Shown one piece after another: positions 12,438 through 23,840 of a stretch of DNA of 64,000 nt. The notes beneath the pieces are model-generated. The model had not been told where the DNA came from. It was given only the letters and a program-made list of their open reading frames with translations, and searched no databases. The stretch comes from Sipunculus nudus (taxonomy: Eukaryota; Annelida; Sipuncula; Golfingiida; Sipunculidae), in assembly GCA_026874595.1 (NCBI GenBank), contig CM049310.1, positions 5,702,001 through 5,766,000 on the forward strand, read 5' to 3'. Numbering within the stretch: the first letter of the stretch is position 1; the number at the start of each line of letters is the position of its first letter. Made by a program: the position numbers and the translations under genes.

Positions 12438-12627
12438 ATTAAATCACTGCTTGCATGGGATGCATTAGCAAAAGACTGCCATCAGGGATGCGCTGATTTA
12501 CTTGAATAGTGCCGAACCTAGCTAACATCCCAAAATTAGTCAAATCAAAGGGCAAGGAAACTTGGCATTGTGCCACCACCTGGCAGCCATCTCCAACAAA
12601 TGCTCCCCTTGCAAGCAGTGATTAAAT
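12438..12627. mobile_element. 190-bp segment with 22-bp terminal inverted repeats
   Basis: The left arm at 12438-12459 (ATTAAATCACTGCTTGCATGGG) matches the reverse complement of the right arm at 12606-12627 at 20 of 22 positions. The interior (about 146 bp) is non-repetitive and GC-balanced. It may be a small MITE or a fold-back element. No convincing target duplication was found next to the arms, so the superfamily is unknown. A structured conserved non-coding element is the alternative. Confidence 0.55.
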
Positions 12628-14513
12628 GAAATAAATTGGTGATGGGAATAAAATGAGACCACAGCATAAAAAGTGTACCCTTATTTGGTGCTGAGAAACT
12701 GTTATTATATGTAAGACATCATTTTCGCATAAGATGATCAAATATTGTCATTTTGTCAATATCAAGTTTTATCAGCATCTGATGACACTTGTTTGATACC
12801 TGAATTTGTATTGCAATGTGTCCAAGCACCAGTGTATGCTTACAGTCATAGTTTATATAACAAGGTATCTGTCAGTTCTTTTAAACCTGCAGACTGCAGT
12901 CTGGCCCAGACACTGTCATGCCGGAGTCGCTGTTGCAGGTGTCTAAACTTATTATTCTAGAGTCAATGTATTATGATCCATGGTGATAAATATCCTAGTC
13001 AGCAGTCAGAGGTACAGGTAGTCCAAATTCTAAGGCATCCATTCTTCTTCATACACTAGAATTAAATAGTCCAATTAGTTGGTCCTGATAGATAATGAGT
13101 ATTAATTACTTGATATATTTTAACCTGCCATACACAAGAGTATATCCATTGTTAAATCAGTTATTTAATATGCATGGAAAATCTTAAAAATTTGACAATG
13201 ACAAACAAGAAGATCAAGAGAGTATAAATTCTTGTTCATTACTGAAAGATTACATGAAAAATCTGAGATCACTCTTTTGTTTTTTGGCTATGATGCTGCA
13301 GGCCCAGATGATACAACATGTCCACTGGGCTGCAGTATATACCAGTAAACGAAGTCTGTATAGATGAGGCACTTTAACAATGATGGTTTTTATTTTTTTA
13401 ACAAAAAGCCAACTAGAGTTTGTGAGGAAAGTTTTAGTATCTCAAGAAATCTTAATAAATGTTAAGAACTTTTGAATTTTCTTACAAGAAAATCATTACT
13501 GAAATATGCCTGGAGCCAAAAGCACTAGGCATTCCTATAATAAACTGGGAAAAAGTTAGTAGTCAATTGAGATATTTGTGAGAAGCAGCTGAACCTTTGA
13601 CAGTTAAAGCCTCATCTTAGAGAAAATATCATTTATCTGACTCTACAATATTGAATAATTAAAAACTCAATATTTCTAAATGCCTAAGAAAACCTGAAGG
13701 GCCACATCAGCTCAATTGTGGATAGGTGTCTTGGGCCTGGATGTTTTAGAGCCAGACTTTGAGTCTGAGCCTGTCTGCCACCTCAGCTTATATATGTAAA
13801 ATAACAGATAACTATAGCACAGATCAGGAGAGACTGGGCAGATACAGCATGTCTGATTTATAAATGTTGTAACTACAGACAATAAATAAGCTATAACCTC
13901 TGACTTGAATGAGCAAGTTGGATCTAAAGGATTCAGTGATGCCATCTCCTCTTTAAACCAGATGGTCAGATGTTGGAAAAAAGATGTCAACGGATGGTTT
14001 GAGTGTTCAGAACACAAAATAAATGGCATATTTATATATGGAAAATAGCAAGTATAAAGCAGATACTTCATTTCATGCATAATTTATTTTTATACATAAA
14101 TACTTTATGTAAGACAAAAAATTAGATTATTACTTATTTGCATATATACATGATTTTGATGGCTCATTTACATAATTTGTTCTATTTCATGAATATTTCA
14201 TGTATACCTCGTACTATGTTATGCACATAATCCAATATTATGCATGATCTGCATGATCTATCACAATTATTTTTGGCATAATTGTTCTCCACAGGGTCAG
14301 AGCTGAAGGTCCCATGTAGTTATACTCATTCCTCACTGAATAAGCTTCATAGGTTACGAAGCATATATTGGTTTAATAATACACTGGACATAGTACTGCA
14401 AGAATGTGGGTTTTAGTCCAATCCAGAAAGCCTTCTGAACTAAGGCCAAAGTCTTCACCATAAGGGTACAATATAGGTACTGTTTTTTTGTGGCAGGCAT
14501 ATGTAGAACAGAT
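12628..14513. other. No gene recognised
   Basis: AT-rich single-copy-looking sequence. The 122-codon minus frame at 13712-14080 has no known motif and no splice-site context, so it is treated as chance. No repeats or RNA genes were seen. Confidence 0.45.
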
Positions 14514-15189
14514 AACCTTCTAGCACCTGGTATGGCTGCTACAGTGGGTGTATGCTCACAAGAATGAACAGACCTGAAATCCTTCTAGCACCTGGTATGG
14601 CTGCTACAGTGGGTGTATGCTCACAAGAATGAACAGACCTGAAATCCTTCTAGCACCTGGTATGGCTGCTACAGTGGGTGTATGCTCACAAGAATGAACA
14701 GACCTGAAATCCTTCTAGAACCTGGTATGGTTGCTACAGTGGGTGTATGCTCACAAGAATGAACAGACCTGAAATCCTTCTAGCACCTGGTATGGCTGCT
14801 ACAGTGGGTGTATGCTCACAAGAATGAACAGACCTGAAATCCTTCTAGCACCTGGTATGGCTGCTACAGTGGGTGTATGCTCACAAGAATGAACAGACCT
14901 GAAATCCTTCTAGCACCTGGTATGGCTGCTACAGTGGGTGTATGCTCACAAGATTGAACAGACCTTAATATCCTTCTAGCACCTGGTATGGCTGCTACAG
15001 TGGGTGTATGCTCACAAGAATGAACAGACCTGAAATCCTTCTAGCACCTGGTATGGCTGCTACAGTGGGTGTATGCTCTCAAGAATGAACAGACTGGAAA
15101 ACCTTCTAGCAAGGGCTGCTACAGTGGGTATATGCTCTCAAGAATGAACAGACTGGAAAACCTTCTAGCTCCTAGTATGGCTGCTACAG
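14514..15189. repeat. 65-bp minisatellite, block 1, about 10 copies
   Basis: TAGCACCTGGTATGG recurs at 14521, 14586 and 14651 with an exact 65-bp period. Each unit continues GCTGCTACAGTGGGTG, TATGCTCACAAGAATG and AACAGACCTGAAATCC. The last two units are diverged and one is shortened. The array is interrupted after CTACAG at 15184-15189 and resumes in phase at 15642. Confidence 0.96.
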
Positions 15190-15641
15190 GTCACATGGTT
15201 CTATTTGTTTACATGACCTGGGCTTGGTCCTGAAGGAGAGTAGTGAATGGTCTGGCTTTATCAGGTTGGCTCTAGCCATCATATGGTGGAGCATCAAAAA
15301 CACCCCATTGTTTGATATTTAAGTATGGATAATCTCCAATAAAATTAACAGTATTGGTCAATTGTTTAAAAATCTGTGGCCAATCAAAGAGGTGTTGTCC
15401 AATAGCTTGTTTAGGACTGCTTGGTGGGGTATTGTCGGCTTCACTGCATTCAGGCCAGGATGGTTAAAAAAGGAGATACACAAGCCCCCTTTTTCTTGAT
15501 CTAGTTTGACTGAAGAAACAACAAATTCTCAGGTAAAAAAAAGTTTAATATCAGAATTTATTTTGAAAATTATTTAAAAGAGGCCCAAACCTCAGGTGTT
15601 TTATAGATGTTATATAGGGAAAATAAATACAGCCACATTTC
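15190..15641. mobile_element. 452-bp insertion in the 65-bp array, flanked by CTACAG
   Basis: The 65-bp unit reads GCTGCTACAGTGG when intact. Here CTACAG appears on both sides (15184-15189 and 15642-15647), and the unit continues in phase afterwards. This looks like an insertion with a 6-bp target duplication. It starts GTCACATGG and ends CCACATTTC, without clear terminal inverted repeats or LTR-type TG/CA ends, so the class is undetermined. It contains no useful ORF. Expansion of an array around an older unique segment is an alternative. Confidence 0.4.
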
Positions 15642-15957
15642 CTACAGTGGATGTATCCTCTCAAGAATGAACAGACCAGAAAACCCTCTAGCACCTAATG
15701 GCTGCTACAGTGGGTTTATACTCTCAAGAATGAACAGACCAGAAAACCTTGTAGCCCCTAGTATGGCTGCTACAGTGGGTGTATGCTCTCAAGAATGAAC
15801 AGACCAGAAAACCCTCTAGCACCCAATGGCTGCTACAGTGGGTGTATGCTCTCAAGAATGAACAGACCGGAAAACCCTCTAGCACCCAATGGCTGCTACA
15901 GTGGGTTTATACTCTCAAGAATGAACAGACCAGAAAACCTTGTAGCACCTAGTATGG
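15642..15957. repeat. 65-bp minisatellite, block 2, diverged copies
   Basis: About five copies of the same unit, distinguished by CTCTCAAGAATG, AGACCAGAAAACC and CACCCAATGG or GTAGCMCCTAGTATGG variants. Some copies are about 62 bp long because the TAT of GTATGG is missing. The block ends at CTAGTATGG (15949-15957), where the 690-bp element interrupts the unit. Confidence 0.93.
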
Positions 15958-16647
15958 TACGCTCTTTACACAGCGCTTTACTATAGGGCTACTACCTATA
16001 TTGTAAGGCGCTGTTTGTTATAACCTCGTATCCTGAATTGCAACACCAGAGGGGAGTACTGTATTTTTGTCCAATCAGATGAGACCTAGTGCTGGAAGAC
16101 AAAGCCAAGCGAGGAATACACGGAGCTAATCATATTCATTTCTTTTTGAGTGACAGCTCATCCCCCAGCGTAACTGTCTGAACAGGCCACAGGCTCAGAG
16201 AGAATTGCCCCTGACGTGGTTTGCTTAGGGCCTTGGGCACATAGGATGCTCGGCCGGTGAGCTGTAATTCAAATGAAACGTAACAACAAAGGCTGCGTGC
16301 ACACCTGGTTTCAGTTCGGCAGACAACAGATACATGGCTACGCTAACAAAGTCATAATGTCATAATCGAATCGGTCGATGATACGAGAATGCAGAGGGAG
16401 CAATTTAAATTCGACCGGAAACTCATCAAGCGGCGCTTGAAGCGCAGCAATTGGCGGAGCCAGGATGCCTGTCGAATGTTTGTTTATTGGCATCTGATTG
16501 GCTGCTTGTCACATCATACGCACGTTTATTTCAGTGGATAACAAACCGCCATCTGTTGTCTAAATATATCATAAAGGGTCAAAGCTGGTAGAGTGAAAAT
16601 CATTTGCTTCTTTAGAAGCATAAGATTTCTGCTGCCTCGGGAGCGTA
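15958..16647 (+). mobile_element. 690-bp non-autonomous DNA element, copy 1, exact 9-bp target duplication
   Basis: The element sits inside one 65-bp unit. CTAGTATGG occurs immediately before it (15949-15957) and after it (16648-16656), whereas intact units carry this string once. Its ends are TACGCTC and GAGCGTA, a 7-bp inverted repeat. Just inside the left end, ACAGCGCTTTAC and GTAAGGCGCTGT form a near-perfect 12-bp stem. The interior is GC-richer than its surroundings, with CCAATCAG, an inverted CTGATTGGC and the palindrome TCAAGCGGCGCTTGA. There is no transposase ORF. A 9-bp duplication is typical of Mutator-like elements and also allowed for Merlin; the superfamily choice is inference. 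An inverted copy lies at 39455-40135. Confidence 0.85.
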
Positions 16648-16760
16648 CTAGTATGGCTGCTACAGTGCGTGTATGCTCTCAAGAATGAACAGACCAGAAA
16701 ACCTTGTAGCCCCTAGTATGGCTGCTACAGTGGGTGTATGCTCTCAAGAATGAACAGACC
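16648..16760. repeat. 65-bp minisatellite, block 3, about two copies
   Basis: The unit interrupted by the 690-bp element resumes with CTAGTATGGCTGCTACAG. One further copy follows and ends at GAATGAACAGACC. Confidence 0.93.
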
Positions 16761-18427
16761 CATAAGCCCAGGAAGACAATTTGTAAAAGTAGGCGATATA
16801 AGAGGATACAAAACACACCTTTTTTAAGTTTAAATCTCTACAGAACCTCAGAGATTCACATTACTGTCATAATTACTACAGATTATGCCTTCTAGTTTAC
16901 TAACATCCCTAAAAAGAAAATCTGATATCCTGTTATGCTTGTATAATTTGTTTGCCTTCATCCTTATCACACAGAGTGGCATTTGGGGCTAAGGACCTCT
17001 CCTTTAATTGAAGAAACAAAAAAACTGTGGAACTGTAAATTTGAATTTATGAGTTCTGGAGTGTCAAAATTGGCTATTAATAGCTTTTTTATAACACCAT
17101 CTTTAATCATATTTGGAATTACAGGCATCTTCTCTCAGGGCATTTTATCTTGAGGCAAAATGAGAGAAAAGTGTTATTAACTTACGTGAAAATAACACTA
17201 CCTCATTTCAGGTTCCTGCAAAAAGATGAAAATGAGAAAATAAAAACTCCCACTGATACACCCAAAGCAATAATCACAACACAGCAATAACAATCAATGC
17301 TGCTGGAACATCTTTTGCACTGAGTCAGCAGTTTGCATGATCTGAATGAGGTCACTATAACATCATAACATGAACAAGATCAATGATCATCTCCTCCAGG
17401 GAATTCATGAAGGAAAATTAATAAAAACAGGTTGTTACTGGTAAGTAAATAATCATTAGATTTAATCCCATTACCAAACCAAATTAGCCATTTCTGTCCT
17501 CTAATGTCTGCTGCTTGTGGTTTCCTAAATAAATAAATCTGACAGACACAATATTTAAAATCATGTTGATCAATACAGACGACAGAACAGAGTATACTAA
17601 TTCCCACTTTAATATGTTAATCCACACCTGTAATATTATTTGGGCAACACTTCACCGACATATAACACACCTCCCATTATTTTGTATACATACAATGGAA
17701 TATACACATCTGTCCAGCAGATGCTGAGTTACCAGTCATGGGTGCTGTATCAGCAGTCAGTCAGTAATCTATATGCTTGGCAGCATGACCAGAAAGGTGT
17801 GGAGCTGCGGTTACTTTACACCAGTGGCAGGGCAAGGCAGTGAACCATTGTACATACATCTGTGTCAGTTTTCTTTGGTCACAGACATATGGTGCCACCT
17901 AGCCATACCTCAGTGGTACCATCTGTGACACCACATCATCAAAAACATCTTTATTTTCCACAGATAAGAACGCTTACTGTTGTGTTGGAAATGTGTCAAA
18001 TGTCTGGACCTGAGTGAACTAACCGGACCACAGATACATATATTTTCCAGCCTGCTTTACAACTGTCTGGTTACAGTACTCCAGGGGAATTCTGACTGAT
18101 TTAAAGTGAGTGCTACCAATGCTGGCCAGCCAGTTCCTGCAGTGATGTAGTACCTGCTCACGTCATCACCACCATTTATCTACCAATACCTGGACTCTAG
18201 GTGCATGCCCTCTCCGTCATCCCCTGACAGTCCTTACAAGGTACAGGTAGACACGTTTTACCACGGCTGTTACAGTAATTAAAACACTGGTGCATCAATA
18301 AATCTGGTTACATAGTCAGATATTGTATCATAACTGTCAAATTTTCTTGTATCAATATTAAATTATATTTTGTGCATTATCCTTAAATGACTTGCTTGGC
18401 CCCCTTCCTCAGGTGTGACTCAATCTA
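16761..18427. other. No gene recognised
   Basis: AT-rich sequence without tandem repeats or recognisable coding frames. Two short plus/minus ORFs (67 and 75 codons) carry no known motif. Confidence 0.45.
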
Positions 18428-18811
18428 AACAAGGAACCCATAGGTCACAGCGCTCAGCTGAATGTGACAGAAATAATTGTATCACCATTGTTGTATGTAG
18501 GTCTGTAAGATTTCATTTTGACAGATGTAATTTTTTGTATTAATTATGTAGTTAAGCGGAATAGTAATATAGAAGTATGTAAATCAAATGTTCAAACTTT
18601 TTCTCTTAAGTGACCAAATATCTTTCCTGATTTTTTACAAAGTCCATTATGTTTGGGCCCATAACATTTTTAAATTATACAATACTGACTAACTTTATGG
18701 CATGTGCATAGGAACTTTATAGAGAAATATTTATGGTAAATATAAAGAAAAAAACAGATGAGTGGTTTTGATATAAGGCAGTCCTGAAGTGTGAAAATAG
18801 ATTTTTAATAA
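18428..18811 (+). mobile_element. Family C element, outer copy: 5' terminus and first core piece
   Basis: Starts with AACAAGGAACCCATAGGTCA and GCGCTCAGCTGA (18452-18461 carries the subterminal inverted repeat). At 18600-18811 it runs into family C core sequence (TTATGTTTGGGCCCATAAC, AGTCCTGAAGTGTGAAAATAG). The core stops at TTTTTAATAAA, where an inner family C element begins. It resumes after 22535 with AAATTGAGGTTTTTCC, exactly as in uninterrupted cores such as 32040-32055. Non-autonomous, with no ORF. Confidence 0.75.
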
Positions 18812-19572
18812 AACAAGGGACCCATGGGTCACGGCGCTCAGCTTAAGTTTGAAATTTTTGCAAATGCAAAATATTCTATTTTAATGTTTTTCATTTATAT
18901 AAGCATATGAGAAGCTAAGAGGAAAGAGGCCCTCCTACTTGGTTATAGTAAAGTTCTAAATATATGATTGCAAACTAATACTCTGACAAGCCTGTCATGA
19001 AGAAAAACAGTAAAAGTTTTGAGATACTGTGATGCATATGAAAAATTTACAGATGGACAGGCCAGTGGACAGAATGGACTAATACCTTTATTTCACTTTC
19101 AAGGGAATAATGCATTTAAGTTTATTTATAAGCCTATTATTTAAGCATATCCTAATTTTCCATTAAAACAGTTTTTATCTTATTAATTTTTTTTATTTAC
19201 AAGTTTTATAAATTTGTATTAAAAAACACTGAAAATATAAGTTAAAATATTAGAATTCTAAGTTGCAATCATTATATATCCAGAGTGTAGCTCATATTGG
19301 GTCATATTATGCATACACATATATTTTTATTATTTTTAAATCACAAATGTTTAAACTGAATTTAAAAGAAAATACTGCCACAACATGGCATCTACAAGAT
19401 TATTCCTTTAATCACTATTAAAAAGTTTTGCACATAGGAGTTTTCAGTACATGCTTAATCTTATTCACCGAAATAAAATAAAAGATTCAGTAAATTTGGT
19501 AAAATAAAACATCTTTTCAAATAAAGTATACACATTGTTGGTTGAATGAGGGACGAACAATATCATTATGCT

Positions 19573-20744
19573 AACTAGAATACGGGTAGTCGACAAGCGA
19601 CTACGTGTATCCGCCTAAATCAGAGTGGAACGGGTGAAGTGAGGCATGGATTGAGTGGCAAGGGGAAACAGAGTGAAGTGTTGAATATTAGCATGGATGT
19701 CTGCAGCCAAATGGTGTATGTAGGTTGCGCCACCTACCACAAAATCCAGAAAGCTGTCCAAGTTGTATACATATGCAAAATTAAGGCAGATAAGTCAAAC
19801 CACTACATGTATATGAGTGATTTTAGCCCGTGGCAGACAAACAGATGGACGCTGTGCAAAAATGGTTGCAGGTGGCCCCACCAGTTTTGCGTATGATAAA
19901 GAGCTATGTGAGAACTATACACATGCAAAACTTTGGCCCAATCGGTCAAAGGGTTCCCGAGATATGAGCTTGGATGTCTGCTGCATAAACTAGAAAGTAG
20001 GTGGCGCCACCTGTCATAAAATCAAGAGAGCTGTCGGGGATGTATAAACCTACAAAATTTTAGGCAGATATGTCAAACCACTGGCGAGATAGGAGTGATT
20101 TTATCCCATGGCAGACAAACAAACGGGAGCTGTGCAAAAATGGCTGCAGGTGGCCCCACAAGTTTTGGATATGATAAAGAGCTATGTGAGATCTATACAC
20201 ATGCAAAATTTTGGCCCAATCGGTCAAACGGTTCCCGAGATATGAGCTTGGATGTCTGCAGCATAAACGTGAATGTAGGTGGCGCCACCTGTCATGAAAT
20301 CAGAAAAGCTATCCAGGATGTATACGTATGTTTAATTTCAGGTGAATTAGTCAAACCACTGCAGAGATATGAGTGATTTTAACCCAAGGCAGACGAACAG
20401 ATGCACACTGTTGAAACATGGTTGCAGGTGGCGCCACCATTTTTTGTGTTTGTTATAAAGCTCTCCAAGGGCCTCATTTGTGCAAAAAAAATTTCCTGAT
20501 CGGTCAAACGGTTCCCGAGATATGTGGGTTTATGTGTGGAAACAGATGCACAAACGGGCACAGAGCCCAGAGGAAGGGTCAGAGGTCAAAACAAAATCGG
20601 GGCGCAGCAGATCACATGTGCCCCGAACATAATCCCGGGTTTCATTAAATTCCGTCAAGCGGTTATCGAGGAGTTCTCCGGACACCTACGCCGCGGCGGC
20701 AGTGGGCTGAAAACGTATCCGCAAAACTCTGTTTTGGCGGATAC
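19573..20744 (+). mobile_element. Family A core-repeat element, copy 1
   Basis: Begins AACTAGAATACGGGTA, followed by a 7-bp hairpin (GTAGTCG / CGACTAC) and GTATCCGCC. It ends in a hairpin at 20715-20744 with arms GTATCCGC-AAAAC and GTTTT-G-GCGGATAC around TCT. The 5' GTATCCGCC is the inverted counterpart of the 3' arm. The interior is built of about 278-bp units (marked by the GGTGGCGCCACC palindrome at 20000 and 20278, variant at 19723), each made of two halves of about 130-148 bp sharing GCAAAATTTTGGCCCAATCG and GGTTCCCGAGATATGAGC. No ORF of its own. Two relatives lie at 41792 and 59170. Confidence 0.85.
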
Positions 20745-21240
20745 AATTACAATCTAAGCTATAATTTATTACTGGAATTAATAGTCAATTTCATACCTGG
20801 TGAAGTTTTTACTCTTCTCAAGTATGGAATTACTTATCTGATGAACATCCACACTTTCATAGCAATACACCACTTTGTGGACACACTAAAATGTGCACTT
20901 TAATCACTGTAACCCTGGTGGTAAATACAAAATCTAAAATGTAGCATTGCATAGCCAAAAATAAATTGAAATACAGAAATTTATAACATTCATCTAGTTA
21001 ATGCACCATCTAGGGGGGGGGGAGTGCAGGGCAGAGGGGAAGCCTGCTAGTAGTGGCCAAGCTGAGCCAAGGCAAGCTGCCTGGGGTAGGTTACATAATG
21101 CAAGTGAAGGCTGTACTACTAGGTTGGCTAGATGTAAACAACACTTGACATGGTGTATGAAAACCTGAATAAAAGCTACTCTTTTCAATCAATTCCTTTG
21201 AAATTTCAGATTTTAAAAGATTAAATCCTTATGTATATAT

Positions 21241-22440
21241 GCTGTGAAAATTAAATCAACAGTGCTTACAGGGAAAAACCTGCCATTGCCAAAGTTGGAC
21301 AAAATTTAAGGTATTGATTTTTTATTTATGTTAATAACTTGAAAAATTTGCAAATTCAGATCTAATTTTGGGTTAACAATTGAATCTTGATTAAATAAAA
21401 GTTATATTCCTGAAAAAAAGTCTCCAGCTTCAGCAATTCTCATCTTAGGTGAGTAAATATATTTCTTGCTTTTTTAAAAAGTGCATTATGTTTGGGCCCA
21501 TAACTTAAAAAAAATATGCAATACTGACATCATTTCTGGCATGTGCATAGCTAATGTATAGAAAAATATGTATATTATATATGATCAAAGTCAGATTAGT
21601 TGTTTTGATATTAGGCAGTCTTAAAGTGTAACAATGGGTTTTTAATGGAAAAATGAAGTTTTTCATTAATATCTCGAAGGAATTAAGTCCTAGTGACCAA
21701 ATTCTTGGCATGATAGGGGATTTTGGAGACATCTTACTGTATGCCAAATTTAAGGAACTTAGAGCTGAAGCTCGGGAGCTGAGCTCTAGCAAACTGCATT
21801 ATATTAGCTTGATTTAAACAATATGTGACATGGTGCTTGAAAACTTGAATAAAATCTACAATTTTTGATCAACTGGATTAAAATTTTTGGTGTTAACAGT
21901 TGAAATGCTGACAAAAAACATACTTTGACAATTAAATCCACAGCAGTTATGGGAAAAAAACGTGCCATGGTCAAAGTTGGGCAAAATTTAAGGTACCAAT
22001 TTTTTATTTTTGCTAATATTTAAAAAAATTTAAAAGATTTTGATCTAATTTTGGGTATACAATTTAATTTTGATTAATAAAAGTAATATTACTGGAAAAA
22101 AGTGCTTAGCTTTAACAAGTTTTGTGTTAGAGATCAAATTTCTTTCCTGATTATTTACAAAATGCATTATGTTTGGGCCCATAACATAATTTTTGGCATG
22201 TGCATAGGAACTATATAGAAGATTATTTATGGTAAATATGAGGAAAAACAGATGAGTGGTTTTTATATTAGGCAGTCCTGAAGTGTGAAAATAAGTTTTT
22301 AATTAAAAATTGAGGTTTTTTCTTAATTTCTCAAAGGAAAGAAGTCGCAAAGACCCAGTTTTCGGCTTGGTAGGAGACCTTGGGGACATCTAACATTATG
22401 CAGAATTTTGGATTCCTAGGTCTTACGGTTTCAAAACGTG
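21241..22440 (+). repeat. Family C core: two tandem units of about 680 bp
   Basis: Landmarks GTGAAAATTAAATCAACAG, CCAAAGTTGG, TTATGTTTGGGCCCATAAC, TTAGGCAGTC, GAGGTTTTTC and GGAGACATCTAAC-like strings occur in the same order twice, about 690 bp apart. The same pair of units is present at about 30970-32160. Confidence 0.85.
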
Positions 22441-22535
22441 CCACATCTACGGACAGACAGACGGACGGACGACAGATGGACGATGGACAATGGACCATGA
22501 CTATAGCTCAGATGACTTATAGTCAGCTGAGCTAA

Positions 22536-23790
22536 AAATTGAGGTTTTTCCTTAATATCTCGATGGAAAGAAGTCCTATTGACCCACTTTTTGGCATGGT
22601 AGGAGATTTTGGGGACATCTAACTCTATGCCAAATTTCAGATTCGTAGGTCCAAAACTTAAGAAAATGTAAGAAACATTTGTACAAAATATAGGAATATT
22701 TTGGATTGGGAAGGACAATTGATCAAAGGGTTTTTGACTTATAATGCTCACAGTGCTGTCAAGTGGCCCTTTTTAAGATATTCATGATTTTATGTTTTTT
22801 ACAAAATTTGGGAATATTCAAGGTCAAGGTCACTCTCATAATCACGGTCATGACCCCAAATCAATAAACTGCATTCCAAAATATCCAACATTTGAAAAAA
22901 AAATTAAATTTAAAAAAAAATAATTTAAATAAAATTAAATTTTAAATTAAATTTAAAATTAAATATACCTCATTCCATAAACCATATCTATATACATGCA
23001 TAACATGAAAGAAATCTGTCCATTACTGTTTGACTTATAATGCTCACAGTATATACTATCAAGTGGCAATGATGGGGTATTCAAAGGTGCAAAAAACAAG
23101 AAAAGGACAACAGGTGGTGCCACCTATCTTCTGCAAAAGACAAAACTATCCAAGATCTTCCGTCAACTTGTTTTTTGGACCAATCCATGCATCCCTTTTT
23201 AAGATATTCATGATTTTATGTGATTTTCACCATATATGATAATATTCAAGGTCAAAGCCACTCTCAAAGGAAAGGTCATGACCCCAATTTTAATATACAT
23301 CATCCCATAACCCATACCTATGTACATGCATAATATTAAAGAAATCTGTCAATCATTTTTTGACTTGTGATGCTAAAAGTACTTTCAAGTGGCAATGATG
23401 GGGGTATTAAACGGCACAAAAACAAGAAAAGGATACTAGGTGGCACCACCAGTTTCCGGTACATGACATCACTATCCAAGATCTTTGTCCAACTTGATTT
23501 TTGGATAAATCCATGAAAGATTTCTTGAGATATTTAAGAATTTGTGTGATTTTCCCCAAAAATAGATCTATTCAAGGTCAAGGTCACTCTCCTAGTTGAG
23601 GTCATGACCCCATTTTAGATAGGCTTCGTTCTCTCACCTATATCTATAAATGTGTCAAGTTTGAAAAAGATCCTTGAAATATTTTTTGAGTTATTGTGTC
23701 CAAAAGAAATCTCTGCGGCGGCGGCGGCGGCGGCAGCGCAACCGTGCCTTAACCATTGTATCTCCAGACTATGTCTGGCGATACAATGAT
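22536..23790 (+). mobile_element. Mosaic of family C core and family D core, ending in the family D hairpin
   Basis: The first 120 bp continue the interrupted outer family C core. From about 22660 the sequence changes to another core: units of about 326 bp marked by TTCAAGGTCAAGGTCACTCTC (about 22817, 23245, 23571) and GGTGGTGCCACC or GGTGGCACCACC. The first unit is stretched by an AAATT-rich tract at 22890-22970. A CGG run (23716-23735) precedes a terminal hairpin at 23754-23788 with arms CATTGTATC-T-CCAGAC and GTCTGG-C-GATACAATG around TAT. No family C 3' hairpin follows, so the outer element looks chimeric. No family D 5' end was identified with confidence. Confidence 0.7.
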
Positions 23791-23840
23791 GAAGCCACTC
23801 TATACATGAATAATAAGTACTGACATGTATAGTGGAGGGT

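Larger units (their letters stand above)
18812..22535 (+). mobile_element. Family C Helentron-like element, inner copy, itself carrying a family A element
   Basis: The 5' terminus is AACAAGGGACCCATGGGTCA. The 3' end is a hairpin at 22505-22533 with arms AGCTCAG-A-TGACT and AGTCA-G-CTGAGCT around a TAT loop, followed by AA. A GGAC-unit tract lies just upstream (22450-22485). The left domain is shared with the element at 57950. Two tandem core units of about 680 bp fill 21241-22440. Removing the element restores an intact family C core without any target duplication beyond A-run ambiguity. The termini resemble pearl/HINE elements known from bivalves; the assignment to Helentron-type transposition is inference from architecture. 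No protein is encoded. Confidence 0.8.

Noticed and set aside
15607-15986. Two ORFs with repeated NRPENPLAPN peptides
   Set aside because: They read the 65-bp minisatellite; the shortened units merely keep the frame open, and one runs into the inserted 690-bp element.
18470-18492. ATTGTATCACCA as the missing 5' subterminal repeat of family D
   Set aside because: It matches part of the family D 3' arm, but it lies just inside a clear family C 5' end and only nine or so bases agree; too weak without more copies.
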